Shown: one piece after another, positions 32,101 to 40,300 of the stretch
Numbering within the stretch: the stretch's first letter is position 1
How the letters are laid out: the number at the start of each line of letters is the position of its first letter
Assembly: GCA_947652115.1 (NCBI GenBank)
Contig: OX393568.1
Location: 22,174,331 to 22,238,330, forward strand
DNA length: 64,000 nucleotides
Reading direction: 5' to 3'
From: Blastomussa wellsi
Taxonomy: Eukaryota; Cnidaria; Anthozoa; Scleractinia; Plerogyridae
Translations under genes and position numbers: made by a program
The notes under the pieces: generated by a model
Databases searched by the model: none
What the model saw: only the letters and a program-made list of their open reading frames with translations
What the model was told of the DNA's origin: nothing

Positions 32101-34009
32101 GTTTCTAAATCATCACTGAATGATGGAGAAAGTGACCAGGATGGTAGCGTTTTCTTCAAGGCCTTCAAGTTTGTTTTCACTTGTGTCTCTAAATCTTCAA
32201 CACTTGTTATATTAGCAGCATAACACAGGGGGTTGAACAATCTTATCACCTTCCATTTTAACATCAGCAGGTATAGTTTGTCATAGCCATTGAGCTGCAA
32301 AGGCTATCAGAAAAAAGTTTATAACAATTTTTAGCAGCTTTACAACCACACCCGAATGTTCTTCTTTACAGTGAATTTCTTATTCCAATGTTTGACTTTA
32401 GTGCTTTTATCTGTATTTACTGCAATCTTCCCAAGTTGCTAACTCCCAAGAGAGACATCTTGATCAAAAAGCAACTAATTGCCACAATAATTTAATTTAA
32501 TTTAACAAAGCCAGCTATGATATAATCTTAATTGGTCTCTCCCAGACCAGGCCATACCAGGCCAAAATCTTTCCTCCAAGATGGGAATGATTCCATGGTG
32601 TTTGTCCCTGAAGTTGCTAAGCAACATGACATGCTGGTTTGCAGTAGCATGATCACTTTCAGTGTATTCACAAGCTCTCGCGCTAGTTTTTGATTATATA
32701 AAATAGGACGGAAACTCTTTGAGTGCTTCAACAAAGATTTGCCAAAAGTTGGCACTTGCTTGGCCTTACAGGGGGTAACAGTGACATGCAACACAACCCT
32801 GAAAACTGACAACATGGGGATTTCTGAAAAGCAACAAGTGACATGATTACACTGCTAAAATGCGACAGCAATGCAAGAAACAGTGAAAAACAATGGTGCC
32901 ATTGGAAAGTTGTGCATTTACCAATTATAATAGTTAAAAAATACACAAAAAATGTAGCACGAAAGTGACTCAGAATACAGGAAATTGTATTTTTGAGGAC
33001 TCAAATGTTCAAAATTTTCACACAGGATTCACTCCGACGAAGGGCTAACGCTCGAAACGTCAGCTCTTGAATCTCTTTACAGTGGCCAATTCACATTAGT
33101 ATATACACAGTCAATGATCTTGGTGTTTTAAGCAATCTGATTGGTTCGCTATCTCTGGCTAATGAGCATTATTCACCCCCTACCGAGTGAATAATGCGTA
33201 AGCCAAACAAAAACAAAATGGCGGGTGTAAACTCGCTTTTCGCCAGTGTTTCGGAGGTCAATTAAATCGATTTTCAATGGTTTCCTTCTGAAAATGTTGT
33301 TGAGATCACTTCCTGTGTATATACTAAAACAATTATTCTTCTCAATCTCGGTAAATATTCTGCCACTATTCACCTCGATTTCAAAGAATAATTGTTAATT
33401 ATCAACCCAGGTGATAAAATCAAGTTATCTTGTTATACTTCCCACCGATGCAGCACCAGTTTCTTTAGAAACTTACCCCCTCTACCCCCAATGCCCCTAG
33501 CTGTGCTCGGGGTTCTGAAGTAATAAAATAATTGTTGTTGCTGTTGTTCCGGTTATAGCCCTCTGTAACAAATTTCTTGCCAAAAAGACGACGGGTACAG
33601 TTACGTAAATACAAAAAGACGACAGTGACAGTTACAGCTGTAACTTAGGCGAGATCTGTCTTCTTCTGTCGACATCCATCCATCCCTTGTTCTGCTTTGT
33701 TCTTCAAAGAACACCAACCAAGGAAAACAATGGTGGCCGGGTATTCTGAAGTTGCTCCGGTTTCTTATATTATGTGGGTGATTGTATACTTTCAGTTTGA
33801 AGCCATAACAACGTAAAAACCGACTGTCCAATACTTTGAAAATATTGGCCCGCTGATTTTTGAATCGCCTTACTCCAAACACAGTGTCAATATGATCATC
33901 CACAAACAGATTTATACAGAACATTTTTCTAATGAAGAATTTAAGTTTGTTTATAAGAATAGTATAGAAAAATGGGATAATTTACCTGATTTGAGGAGCT
34001 GGAAGCCAT
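15504..34009 (-). CDS. ROCO-type gene B, complete: helical/SAM-like, pseudokinase, SH3, ROC, COR, Death domain
   Basis: Coding exons in transcript order: 33986-34009, 32040-32294, 30867-31019, 29625-29774, 29260-29430, 28869-28927, 28078-28246, 27496-27615, 27021-27130, 26480-26571, 25511-25923, 23996-24976, 16328-17137, 15504-15812. All joins keep phase and give about 1271 residues. Domains by residue: helical/SAM-like 9-93, pseudokinase about 105-367, SH3 about 375-433, ROC about 460-820, COR about 830-1165, Death about 1180-1260. Start chosen: the first in-frame ATG in exon 33986-34126 (MASSSSNQ). The frame stays open upstream with no ATG seen, so a longer product is possible. ROCO proteins are GTPase signalling proteins (DAPK1, LRRK and MFHAS1 are relatives); the Death domain suggests apoptosis or innate-immune signalling (inference). 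A 6.9-kb intron (17138-23995) between residues 899 and 900 holds a minisatellite and a retrotransposon. Confidence 0.88.
15985..16060. repeat. Simple repeat (TAAGTAGTG-type)
   Basis: Degenerate tandem GTAGTGTAA/TAATGTAA units in the short intron between the last two gene B exons, with adjacent T-rich and A-rich tracts. Confidence 0.6.
17281..17391. mobile_element. Short MITE next to the minisatellite
   Basis: Left end TACCGTAGTTATTCGGTTAT and right end ATAAGCGAATAACTACGGTA are inverted repeats, extended by ATAAGGCGCACC/GGTGCGTCTTAT. About 110 bp. The first minisatellite unit starts right at its right end. Confidence 0.7.
17390..18631. repeat. 37-bp minisatellite, about 33-34 copies (left part)
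   Basis: The unit reads roughly TGGTTTGTATGCGAGGTAGT followed by TGTATGCCACAAATTAC. Units differ at a few fixed positions (GTATGC/GTATAC/GTGTGC, TATGCC/GTGCC, AAATT/ATATT). A GTATTTG variant recurs every 185 bases (near 17908, 18093 and 18278), showing a five-unit higher-order repeat. Since 37 is not a multiple of 3, apparent open frames here are repeat artefacts. The array resumes at 23680. Confidence 0.95.
18632..18863 (+). repeat. Split direct repeat A1
   Basis: Left end of the retrotransposon, starting ATGTGGCTAAATTTCATTTA. Identical by eye to 23205-23436. Probably carries the element's promoter. Confidence 0.9.
18904..19989 (+). CDS. Gag-like protein of the Ngaro-type element
   Basis: 361 residues from the ATG at 18904; the frame is open a little further upstream. 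The first 140 residues are Ser/Ala/Pro-rich and low complexity. A globular middle follows (TDWSTVHTQLFIFC). The C-terminus has a CCCH-like finger, CRSWNSGRC then NPCRFAH, followed by CSGCHGPHR and C, typical of ORF1 proteins of DIRS/Ngaro elements. It ends in a basic Ser/Arg tail (SRSRSKSRRS). Role: nucleic-acid binding and particle assembly, by analogy. No frameshift seen. Confidence 0.85.
   Translation: MLNASRQTNNSLSACAGLQTSSGVPSFAIGGVPQYGLSAQASRFAASGAGFSSPSFNPPASTGAVASQQGRQNFVVPSFVPTFSAPLASSLVTSSRVSPSIVTSAPSSFAISFPSLSSSMPSASATLQQSFVLPPGYSPLPAKLVSLIVSNKFVEFSELLSINIDFDQTQSESATQYFHDGRHYLALASKKTKKRVEDIGSWMEAFSVYCRVLTSHFPNRAEDLLLYQMNILYIYRQLTGKVWCTYDRAFRQNAAATNLTDWSTVHTQLFIFCAAGASVRDLANITGEPRGSTFSDIICRSWNSGRCVAPLNPCRFAHKCSGCHGPHRIGECPAKSSSKQTADNKRPPGSPSRSRSKSRRS
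19990..20343. other. Non-coding spacer inside the retrotransposon
   Basis: T-rich linker between the gag-like and RT frames with a 17-base G run (20199-20215). No gene. Confidence 0.6.
20344..21936 (+). CDS. Reverse transcriptase / RNase H of the Ngaro-type element
   Basis: 530 residues from the ATG at 20344; the frame extends upstream without an ATG. RT motifs: GKWRLIVDLSSPGG, MAKFDVESAYRNVPVHP, and the active-site YLDD at residues 219-222 (YLDDF). RNase H follows with the first catalytic Asp near 386 (VSSDAAGSLGYGAF), the Glu in AYKELFP and the Asp in RSDNEAVVHILN. It ends HVPGVTNQIADALSRF, characteristic of DIRS-order RT/RNase H. No stops or frameshifts. Its last 94 bases overlap the recombinase frame. 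Confidence 0.93.
   Translation: MVTPLRADQFAVELQRHPNQQLVHYVLEGIRHGFKLGFRHTRPLKSAKRNKPSATQHPSVIDAYLANEVSRGRVAGPFKSPPLPNLQVSSFGVIPKRGQPGKWRLIVDLSSPGGSSVNDGINPDEFTLHYITVDQIIRLVAQFGQGALMAKFDVESAYRNVPVHPSDRYLLGMKWRNQYYIDLALPFGLRSAPFIFNSIADMVEWILIHSYHIPALRHYLDDFITAGPPNSPQCAHNLATALSVCDQLGLPLHPGKCEGPATTLVILGIELDSVSQTARLPDDKLSALRDLIGSWLPRKCCNRRDLESLIGHLHHAAKVVWPGRTFLRRMIDLLCCFRRRDHPIRLNKEFHLDLRWWHQFLLQWHGVSFWLFPGLSPTANIEVSSDAAGSLGYGAFLRDQWFAGSWAPSQQHQSIAYKELFPVVIAAHVWGHHWYRKHVLFRSDNEAVVHILNSRTSKVPCLMRLLRSLLFAAACYCFSFTAEHVPGVTNQIADALSRFHWQEFRRLAPHAQPCPTPIPVDLLSSLTFPP
21843..22895 (+). CDS. Tyrosine recombinase (integrase) of the Ngaro-type element
   Basis: Up to 350 residues in a frame overlapping the RT frame. 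There is no good ATG near its beginning, so it may be made by frameshifting, splicing or internal initiation. N-terminal SAM-like/core-binding part: STRRSYASAQTKFITFC. Catalytic motifs: Arg in FFGFLRASEF, Lys-containing IKGSKTDPFRKG, HSFRIGA (HxxR), GRW and Tyr in AYQLYIRTP. It integrates circular cDNA, in place of a DDE integrase. Appears intact. Confidence 0.92.
   Translation: MAGIQAVGPSRSALPNAHPSRSAVQPDFSTLEQQCFAFLTHGLAPSTRRSYASAQTKFITFCRQLGKLHPSGSPCPTDEWTLCLFVTFLARTMRHSSIKVYLSGIRALHIDQGFPDPLTDCLRLQRVVRGIKRCQGSPSSRLPITDDLMLVIWRSLDFSCQDHLMFWATCSLAFFGFLRASEFTVPNLSSFSASLHLSVQDIAVDSSSAPSSMRIQIKGSKTDPFRKGCSIHIGLGKHPLCAVQAMLSYLALRGNGPGPLFLFASGQPLTRASLTDWLRQIMASARISGNFSSHSFRIGAATVAARNGVPDHLIQTMGRWTSNAYQLYIRTPTDSLAALSHRLAAPPPGQ
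23091..23204 (+). repeat. Split direct repeat B1
   Basis: Begins GGGTGGTTCCCGCTTCCAGG. 114 bp, identical by eye to B2. Directly abuts A2. Confidence 0.9.
23205..23436 (+). repeat. Split direct repeat A2
   Basis: 232 bp, identical by eye to A1 at 18632-18863. Confidence 0.9.
23566..23679 (+). repeat. Split direct repeat B2
   Basis: 114 bp, identical by eye to B1. Forms the right end of the element (ends GATGAGTTTAA), followed at once by minisatellite sequence. Confidence 0.9.
23680..23724. repeat. 37-bp minisatellite, right remnant
   Basis: About 1.2 units (TGGTTTGTATGCGAGGTAGT...AAATTACTGGTTTGTA). This is the continuation of 17390-18631 cut off by the retrotransposon. Confidence 0.9.
23765..23950. 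repeat. Degenerate AGATCTTGG-rich intronic tract
   Basis: CAAGATCTTGG, TGAGATCTTGG, TGAGATCTCAGC and similar words recur at irregular spacing, partly inverted, just before the gene B exon at 23996. No coding capacity. Confidence 0.4.
23996..25923 (-). other. ROC GTPase-encoding exons of gene B
   Basis: Exons 25511-25923 and 23996-24976. The P-loop GQDRTGKT is at 470-477, the DxxG switch II as DIWDFAGQ ending at 650, and the base-recognition motif as GTHAD (744-748). These are the hallmarks of Ras-of-complex-proteins domains. About 170 residues separate P-loop and switch II, far more than in typical ROC domains; the extra segment is acidic/lysine-rich and ends with a Ser/Pro/Asn-rich part encoded across the exon junction. 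COR begins near WFNFEKAVKNL. Confidence 0.9.
24977..25510. other. Gene B intron
   Basis: 534-bp intron between the two ROC exons. I see no gene or clear repeat in it. Confidence 0.5.
25924..26479. other. Gene B intron
   Basis: A/T-rich intron, nothing recognisable apart from splice sites. Confidence 0.5.
26480..27130 (-). other. SH3-encoding exons of gene B
   Basis: Two exons (27021-27130 and 26480-26571) encode an SH3-like fold: CELSYEEGEKVWVISQD, then YHGMWFGQKENGITGFF and an acidic end. These match the ALYDY-region Leu-Ser, the RT loop, the WW position and the G.FP strand of SH3 domains. The equivalent gene A exons show the same spacing. SH3 domains bind proline-rich partners; the partner here is unknown. 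Confidence 0.65.
26634..26950. mobile_element. TTAA-flanked foldback MITE, family 1, truncated copy
   Basis: Starts after TTAA with AGTGCACCTAACCC. Central arms match AGTCAGAAGGGACATGGGTC with GACCCACATCCCTTCTGACT. The outer right arm is missing. The other copies are at 59251-59690 and 62307-62612. Confidence 0.7.
28585..28712 (-). mobile_element. SINE-like repeat, 'CTTATCCCGG...TCCATCGCAGGG' family
   Basis: On the minus strand it reads GAGCTTATCCCGGTTTCC, then GATGGGATGCTAGTCCATCG and CAGGGTTACCCCCCAGC. Same family as 29898-30400, 30450-30650, 36530-36750 and 57085-57195. Confidence 0.6.
29035..29225. repeat. Polypurine tract
   Basis: About 190 bases almost entirely A/G on the plus strand (GGAGGAGAACGAGAAGGAGT and similar) in the gene B intron between 28928 and 29259. 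On the coding strand it is a long polypyrimidine stretch, not coding. Confidence 0.7.
29898..30400 (+). mobile_element. SINE-like repeat split by a nested TTAA MITE
   Basis: The 5' part (GGAGCTTATCCCGGTTTCTG) ends at 29940. After the insertion, the body resumes at 30170 with TTTCTACTCCCCCTGGATGG, AGTCCATCGCAGGGTTACCC, GTGTCTTGCCCAAGAACACA and a tRNA-like tail (GTTTGAACTTGGACC). Removing the insert restores the order seen in other copies. Confidence 0.65.
29941..30165. mobile_element. TTAA-flanked MITE, family 2
   Basis: Inverted ends AGGAGCTATGTCACG and CGTGACATAGCTCCT flanked on both sides by TTAA (29937-29940 and 30166-30169). TTAA duplication is the signature of piggyBac-type transposition. 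225 bp, non-coding. Confidence 0.75.
30450..30650 (+). mobile_element. SINE-like repeat, second tandem-lying copy
   Basis: AGTATTTCTACTGTCACCTA, GATGCTAAGTCCATCGCAAG, GTGTCCTGCCTAAGACCACA: the same family as 29898-30400, with an inverted GTTCTTAG...GCACTG repeat at its end. Confidence 0.55.
31660..31836. mobile_element. Foldback MITE in gene B intron
   Basis: AAATAAAGAAGCCTAAGCCA and TGGATTAGGCTTCTTTATTT face each other; inner arms TACTGTCATAAAAC / TTTTATGACAGTGTAAT also pair. A wider AT-rich repeat region reaches back to about 31360. Confidence 0.6.
32295..32990. other. Gene B intron sequence
   Basis: Part of the 1.7-kb intron between the first two coding exons. The open frames here carry no recognisable domain. 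I see nothing further in it. Confidence 0.4.
33015..33430 (+). mobile_element. Penelope-like element tail with hammerhead-like motif, interrupted by another insert
   Basis: 33025-33097 (ACTCCGACGAAGGGCTAACG, CTCGAAACGTCAGC, AGTGGCCAATTCACATT) matches the minus-strand tails at 34738 and 46146. The expected ending TTATCAACCCAGGTGATAAA appears only at about 33395-33417. The intervening 300 bp, with ACAATTATTCTT / AAGAATAATTGT arms near its end, is presumably a later insertion. Confidence 0.65.
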
Positions 34010-34126
34010 AAGGGAGATGACTGCTACTCGCAGACTCCTTGGTACGGTGCGATTCAGCAGACGGTCGATAGCATGTCTCAGATTGAATGGTGGTTTCCCA
34101 ATGACAGTGTCATAGTGAAAGTCCGC

Positions 34127-34342
34127 CTAACCCACAGCACAATTAGTGACTTACCAGAAGAAAAACCTTTGAAAGGTTTACATTTTTTAAGAAAACGAGA
34201 AATCTAAATTTTTCCGGAGGCGCGACCTCGAAGCGCCAACCATTCCAACACTTTATGTAAGACCTCTCAATCTGTCTTTTGCGTTTCTCCACGTGACACT
34301 AACATTACCCAGAAAGCTTAGAGAGAAGCTTCGCTCTCCATC
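34127..34342. promoter_or_regulatory. Bidirectional promoter region between gene B and EMC3
   Basis: Gene B (minus) and EMC3 (plus) start head to head here. On the minus strand a likely 5' UTR exon ends at 34155 with donor CTG|GTAAGT, spliced to the acceptor beside 34126. A CACGTG E-box lies at 34290-34295. No TATA box is evident. The two transcripts probably share this promoter; expression data would be needed. Confidence 0.5.
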
Positions 34343-37300
34343 ATGGCGGAACTTTTGCTTGATCCGGCTATTCGTTTGTGGGTTATTTTACCCATTGTAA
34401 TCATAACATTTCTTGTCGGAATAATCAGACATTATCTCTCTATGCTTTTACAATCTAAGAAAGAGTTAGATCTCTCACAGGTGTCGGACAGGTAAGGTTT
34501 TTTGACGATCCTTTAAAAGTAAGAAAACTGTACGCTTTTCACAGATGGGCTTAAATACTTAAGCTTATTTTAGCCTGTTTTATTCAGAAATCTTGCCTTA
34601 ACTTCAGGTGGTTAGTGTTTATTGGTGATTCTTTTTCCTAAGCTTGGCAAGAAACTTTTTGTAATGTTATACTAAACATGACAACAGACTCCAAAGCTTG
34701 TTTTGGGACCAGGCAGTTATAATTTACATATATATAATTTGGTTTTATCAACTGCGTTGATAATGGCAATTGGCCACCGTAAAAAGATTCAAGAGCTGAC
34801 GTTTCGAGCGTTAGCCCTTCGTCGGAGCGAATAAAGGAATTGTGAGTCATGTGTTTTTATATACAGAAAGATGGAGCTTCGCTATTGGCTGGTGCCTGGT
34901 AACGTGAAAACTTCGGAATAAATTAGTTGAATGAAAAGCGTTCGTTGATACCGTGAGGATTAAGAGTGCCGATTTGAAAAATAAATTTTTGTTCTAGAGT
35001 TTTACGGCTTTCCGTGTTTCCTTGGTGAAGGGAAAGGCCTCAGACTGCCATATGTTGCTTAGAATGATTTGGGAGATTGAAGTGTCTCGCGACCAGTTTC
35101 GATGCAGTTTTGTCGTCTTTCTCTACGTCACGAAGGTGTTCTCGGAATCAGTCGCCAAGTCGTCTCCCTGTTTCGCCGATGTATAACTTTTTGCAAAGAG
35201 TGCAAGTTATACAGTAGATGGCATTGGCTGAGGTACAGGTGAAATGATCAGTGATTTTGATAGATCGCTTGGGTCTACATATATCACGTACAGAAACCGC
35301 TAGACTATTACAATTAATAGTTTCAGTAGATAACTACACTGATGGATCATACAATAAGGTAACAAAAACACCACCAACACAGCAACAAAATACAACAAAC
35401 AAATCAAAACTCCCTATGGAAAGGGTGGGTGGGGAACTAAAACTGAAAACTGCTAATAAATGAAGCTTGCTTGCTTGCCAAAGTGCTGGTACTGCGTGCA
35501 CTGATTGCAAAGCCTTGAAACATGCTTTAAAAGTTAGGCAATACCAAGATAAGCTAGCGTGGTTTATTATAATTGGTTGTAGCTAAGTCTTGTGACTTTC
35601 ATGCCATGTAGGCTGTTCAATACTAAAATGGGACTATGACACATCTGTCCCCAACCAGACCTCCCCTGATATGGACATCTGGTTCACATTAATGGAATTA
35701 TTATTTACTTTTTATTGACAGTCAAGCTTTGATGAGAAGCAGAAATCTGCGAGAAAATGCAAAATATCTTCCTTATGAGGTAATTAATGTGAATACATTT
35801 GCATGAGTCTGGTTCAAGTACAGTCTACAGGTATTTATGTTTTTGGTTTTCTGGCTTGGTAAAAAAATTTCCAACACAGGCTTTTGAGGCAAGGAGACAT
35901 TTCTTCAATGATGAAGCAGAGGGGTATTTCAAAACACAAGATAAAAAGGGACCTGTGAAGAATCCTATATCAGGTTTGTCATCTTGCTGTATTGACAGTC
36001 GGCACTCTCTATTTTATTGAATTTTGTTATTATAATTAGCCTTCCATTTATGGAAAACTAATAAAGTTATTCATTATTCATTATTCATACCATTGGGATG
36101 GGTACCAAATAACAGTCTTAGAAGGGAGTTTACTTTATGACAAGTTTAGTTACAGTAAAATGGCTGAAAACCAGCACACAGCAACAAACAGCAGTTGCCA
36201 TTTTATAGAGTAGTGCATCTTAAAGAGGTGCCATCTTACAGAGGCAGGGTACAGTGAAGTTCAATTTTCCATCTTGCCTGACCAGGATATAATAGGTCAT
36301 TTCCACTAGCCCAAAAAAATTCTCAGAAGTGCGATGAATTAATTAATTAATAAATGTAAAAACAATCACTTGCCCTTCAGGCAAGTGAAGGATAAAATCC
36401 ACTAGCCCGATGGCAAAATCCACTAGCCCCGGGCTGTTGGACACTAACTTTCATGTTTGCTGCAGAGGTGTCTGTTGAGAGAACGTTGACTATGCTCTGT
36501 TATCAGGAATGAGTTGTCTCTATTCAAGCATTGCCTGTGAAGCCAGGATCCCAGGTTTCTGTAGCATTTTGCGAGTAGGAGATGGGATGCTGGTCTATTG
36601 CAGGGTTATTCCCAGCGTTAAATCCACTGGTACCCATTTAATTTATACACCTGGGAGGAGAAGCACTGTGAGAGTAAAGTGTTGTGCCAAAGAATTCAAA
36701 GGAGCTCAAATCCAGACTGCTTGGGTCCAGTGTACTAACACACTTCCCTCCCATCCAAAAAGTGGAGCAAATTTACTTCTGATTGCTTCCTGTTACACAA
36801 ACTAGGATAAGCGTTTGCTCCTTCTTGCCCCAAGTACAGACTTAGCTTCTCACATTGATAAAGACATGAGAACAAAGGAAATGTGATTAGTCAATAATTA
36901 TTGTTAATTTGCTTCCTGTCTTTTTTTATTTACAGATCCAACAATGATGGTGGACATGGCTAAAGGAAACATCACCAATGTCTTGCCAATGATTCTTATT
37001 GGTGGCTGGATCAACTGGCATTACTCTGGCTTTATTACAAGTGAGACACATGTGGCTTTATTATAAGTACAATGTGATTGGTTGTATACATTATTGCTGT
37101 TAGTTGCAGAAGCCCTGGTTTGTGTTTTCACTACTGAGAGATGACAATAGAAATTGTTGTCAGTGTTGGTAGCGTAGATATTTGCACACAAATACGCTCC
37201 AGGTTTTCATGTTGTTCTCCTTTGCTTCACCTCACAGCAAAAGTTCCATTCCCACTAACACTGCGTTTCAAAGCTATGTTGCAACGTGGCATCGATCTCA

Positions 37301-40300
37301 CAACCCTAGATGCCTCCTGGTAGGCTATATGTTTTATATAATGTTTATATAATAAGCCCAATTGTGGATGCATTTTGATTGGTCCCTACCCATGTTCTCT
37401 GATGATGTTTATATTTTGTTTCTTTATTATATAAAATGGAAAGATTCATTGTTAACATGCAGCTGTTTAGTAATAGATCACAGAAGTACAGTACTGCTCA
37501 AAAGTAAGTTGACAGTCCCTCAAGCCTCGATCCTCGAAAATTTTGAGTTTTGAGGATCAAGAATCGAGGATCGAGTATCAGGTGGTCGGCCTGTGGTATG
37601 CAAAGTCAACAAAACACGGTTCATTTTGATTGCGTTACTATTAGGCTGGACGGGATGGCGCTACTGCCGTCGACTTCTGTAACTTTATATGTTTACAGAG
37701 TTTTATTTTGATTGATTTTGAAAACGGCTTCAGATCGTGAAAGTTAAATCATGTCGAAAGTTTGCCGACTGCAGTGCCGACTGCAGTTCTTCAAGTTTTT
37801 AACACAAGTTGTCAAAAAAATGACGTGCAGTGAGTGAAGATATTGTTCAGTCGAATGTTGACACACAATAATGGTTGACGTGAAACACTTGTACTTGATG
37901 TGTGAGCCGCTATTATTCTTTCCTCGAGAAATAAATCGTTTTCTCGAAAGCCCTTTTGAGTTTGCATATTCGAGAAAGCCTTAATTCTCGATCCTCGATC
38001 CTCGATTTTCGAAAACTTCGAGGATCGAGTTTCGAGTTTCGAGGATCGAGTCGAGACTGTCAACTTACTTTTGAGTGGTACTGTAAGTAAGAACATCAGT
38101 GGCACACTTTGCTATTGCCTCGTTCGACACTTCTCACCTCATTTTGACCGTCATCAGTGTATTACTGAACAAATGTGCGGCAACATTATCATCAACATGG
38201 TGAGCATTTTCCATGTGGACGTTATACACCCAAAATTAAAAACAGAAGCTAAGACTTCAAGACAAGACAAAACAATCACAAGCAACCTGGCTGTAAAATG
38301 CTAGAAACAGATTTTGGTGGCAGCAGCTCTAGTGTCTTTTTGATGTTTTAGTATTTATGCTAGGGAGCATTTGACAACAGTGATCAACTTAAAAACAGTA
38401 AGGGGAAATATCTTTTTGTGCTATTTTATGAGAAGTAAGAAATAAAAGATGTTACACTGGGTAAAAAAATGTACAATTAAGTGTCTAAAATCCGAACGCT
38501 TCTTCAGGGGAATGAAGTGTCAAGAAAATTTAATTTCTCAAAAAGAGCATGACATAAGAACACAAATATATTAAGCTGATTAAGACTTGTCTAATAAAGA
38601 CAATACGCAGTTAATGGCTTTTTGTTGTTTTACAGGGTTAGTTCAGTATCTTGGTATTTCATCAATGTGTTTGGTCTTAGGAGCATGTACGCACTTGTAC
38701 TGGGTCAAGATAATGGTATGTAAATGTAATGGTTTCACTGACTATTCATGTTATTGACTTCTGGCTTTCTCCCTGTTATGCTGGCTGACAAACTGTCCAA
38801 CCAACTAACATCACATGAAAAACCTCTATCATCTTCACGACACCACCCATACATTTTTACAAAGCTCACTCAAAGACACTTGTATCTTCTGGGGACTTCA
38901 TGTTTTATAACCTTTTTTTCAATTCCCAGCTGCCGACCAAACCCGTGTCATGCAGGAACAGATGCAGATGCAAATGCAGATGCCGCAAGATCCAAGCAAG
39001 GCATTTAAGGTAAGAAACACTAAAAATTATTAAACATGAAATGGGTGCTCTTGGAGTTAAGGTACTTGCACTGGCTAAATTTCGCATTTTTATTTCCCCC
39101 CATTTTTTTCTTATCAAGTTTATTAGTACTCCTATTTTGTAGAAATATCGATTTTGAGACAAAATATGCACGAGGAGATAAGAACAGTGAAGCGAAAATT
39201 CGTTCATTTACCGGAAGTCAAGGGCATTTCCGAGCGAGGACTGGGGTCGGTTGTTAGGCTATTCGTCCATTTATCAGCGTTTCTTGGCGTTATTTTCGCC
39301 CTGGTAGCTGCTTTCCGAGGTTGTGTTGATTGTTCGAGCACTGTTTGTCTTACGGATGCCATATTTGATTTGAGATTTGTCTCCAGTCCTCAAAAGTCAA
39401 GATTTGAGAGATCTGGGGCAAGTACATCACCTAGCAACGCATAAACAAACAAAGTTTTTGAGGTCTGCAGGCCTTGTAAACAGCGGAAACACATCAAAAA
39501 TGGCGACAGCGAACACGAGTGTCTTTTGGCTGTTGAATAACATGGATATTACGGGATTTTTCATGGAATCTTCGCCACATTGGACTTAAATTTCGATTCC
39601 TTGATCAGCATGGTTTCACAAGAACACGTTTTATTCCGGAATGATGAAGCATTTCCAAATGAAACTCGGCATGGAGTTCATAGTAGTGATAGTCTACAAT
39701 CGTGTGTTTAACCCTACGCGCTTGTCTCAAAACTGTGGTTTTGGTGGCCGCAGAAGTTGAGGGTAATTATTAAATATCAAAAATCATTGATATCTTTTTG
39801 GCAATTCTAAATATCTGAGTAGTCGAACACAGATTTCTGTGTTGTTTAATGAAGAAACAAAATAAAGTTGAATTATTGTCAAATAACTAAATGGCTACAA
39901 GAAAAACTTAAAATTGTTAAAATTTTGCTGTTAATATTCTAGTTAATTATTAACATATCGAGGTGTCAAATGTCACGAAAATGTTAGCAACTCATTCACC
40001 AGTTAACAGTGAATATGTGTGGAAGGTTTGAAGATTTTTGAGTGAAAATATCCCTTTATTTAGTACTGCAAAAATGCACCAATTTTGCCAGGGCGGGTAC
40101 CTTAAAACAGTTCTAAATTCAAGCCAACGAAACCCACACTACCAGAACTTGTCCTGTTTCTGTACTATACAATATTTCATGCAAGCAACAAGAAGCACTT
40201 GTCCAACTAATTTGAAATGATACAAAAAACGACGTAAGTAAATTTGTTTCAAGTGTTTCGATACCATTTGAAGAAGGCAGCTGGTTTGAGGAGAGTAAGT

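Noticed and set aside
39036..39589. Frames within EMC3 intron 7
   Set aside because: They lie inside the TTAA-flanked element at 39061-40101 and show no transposase or other domain.
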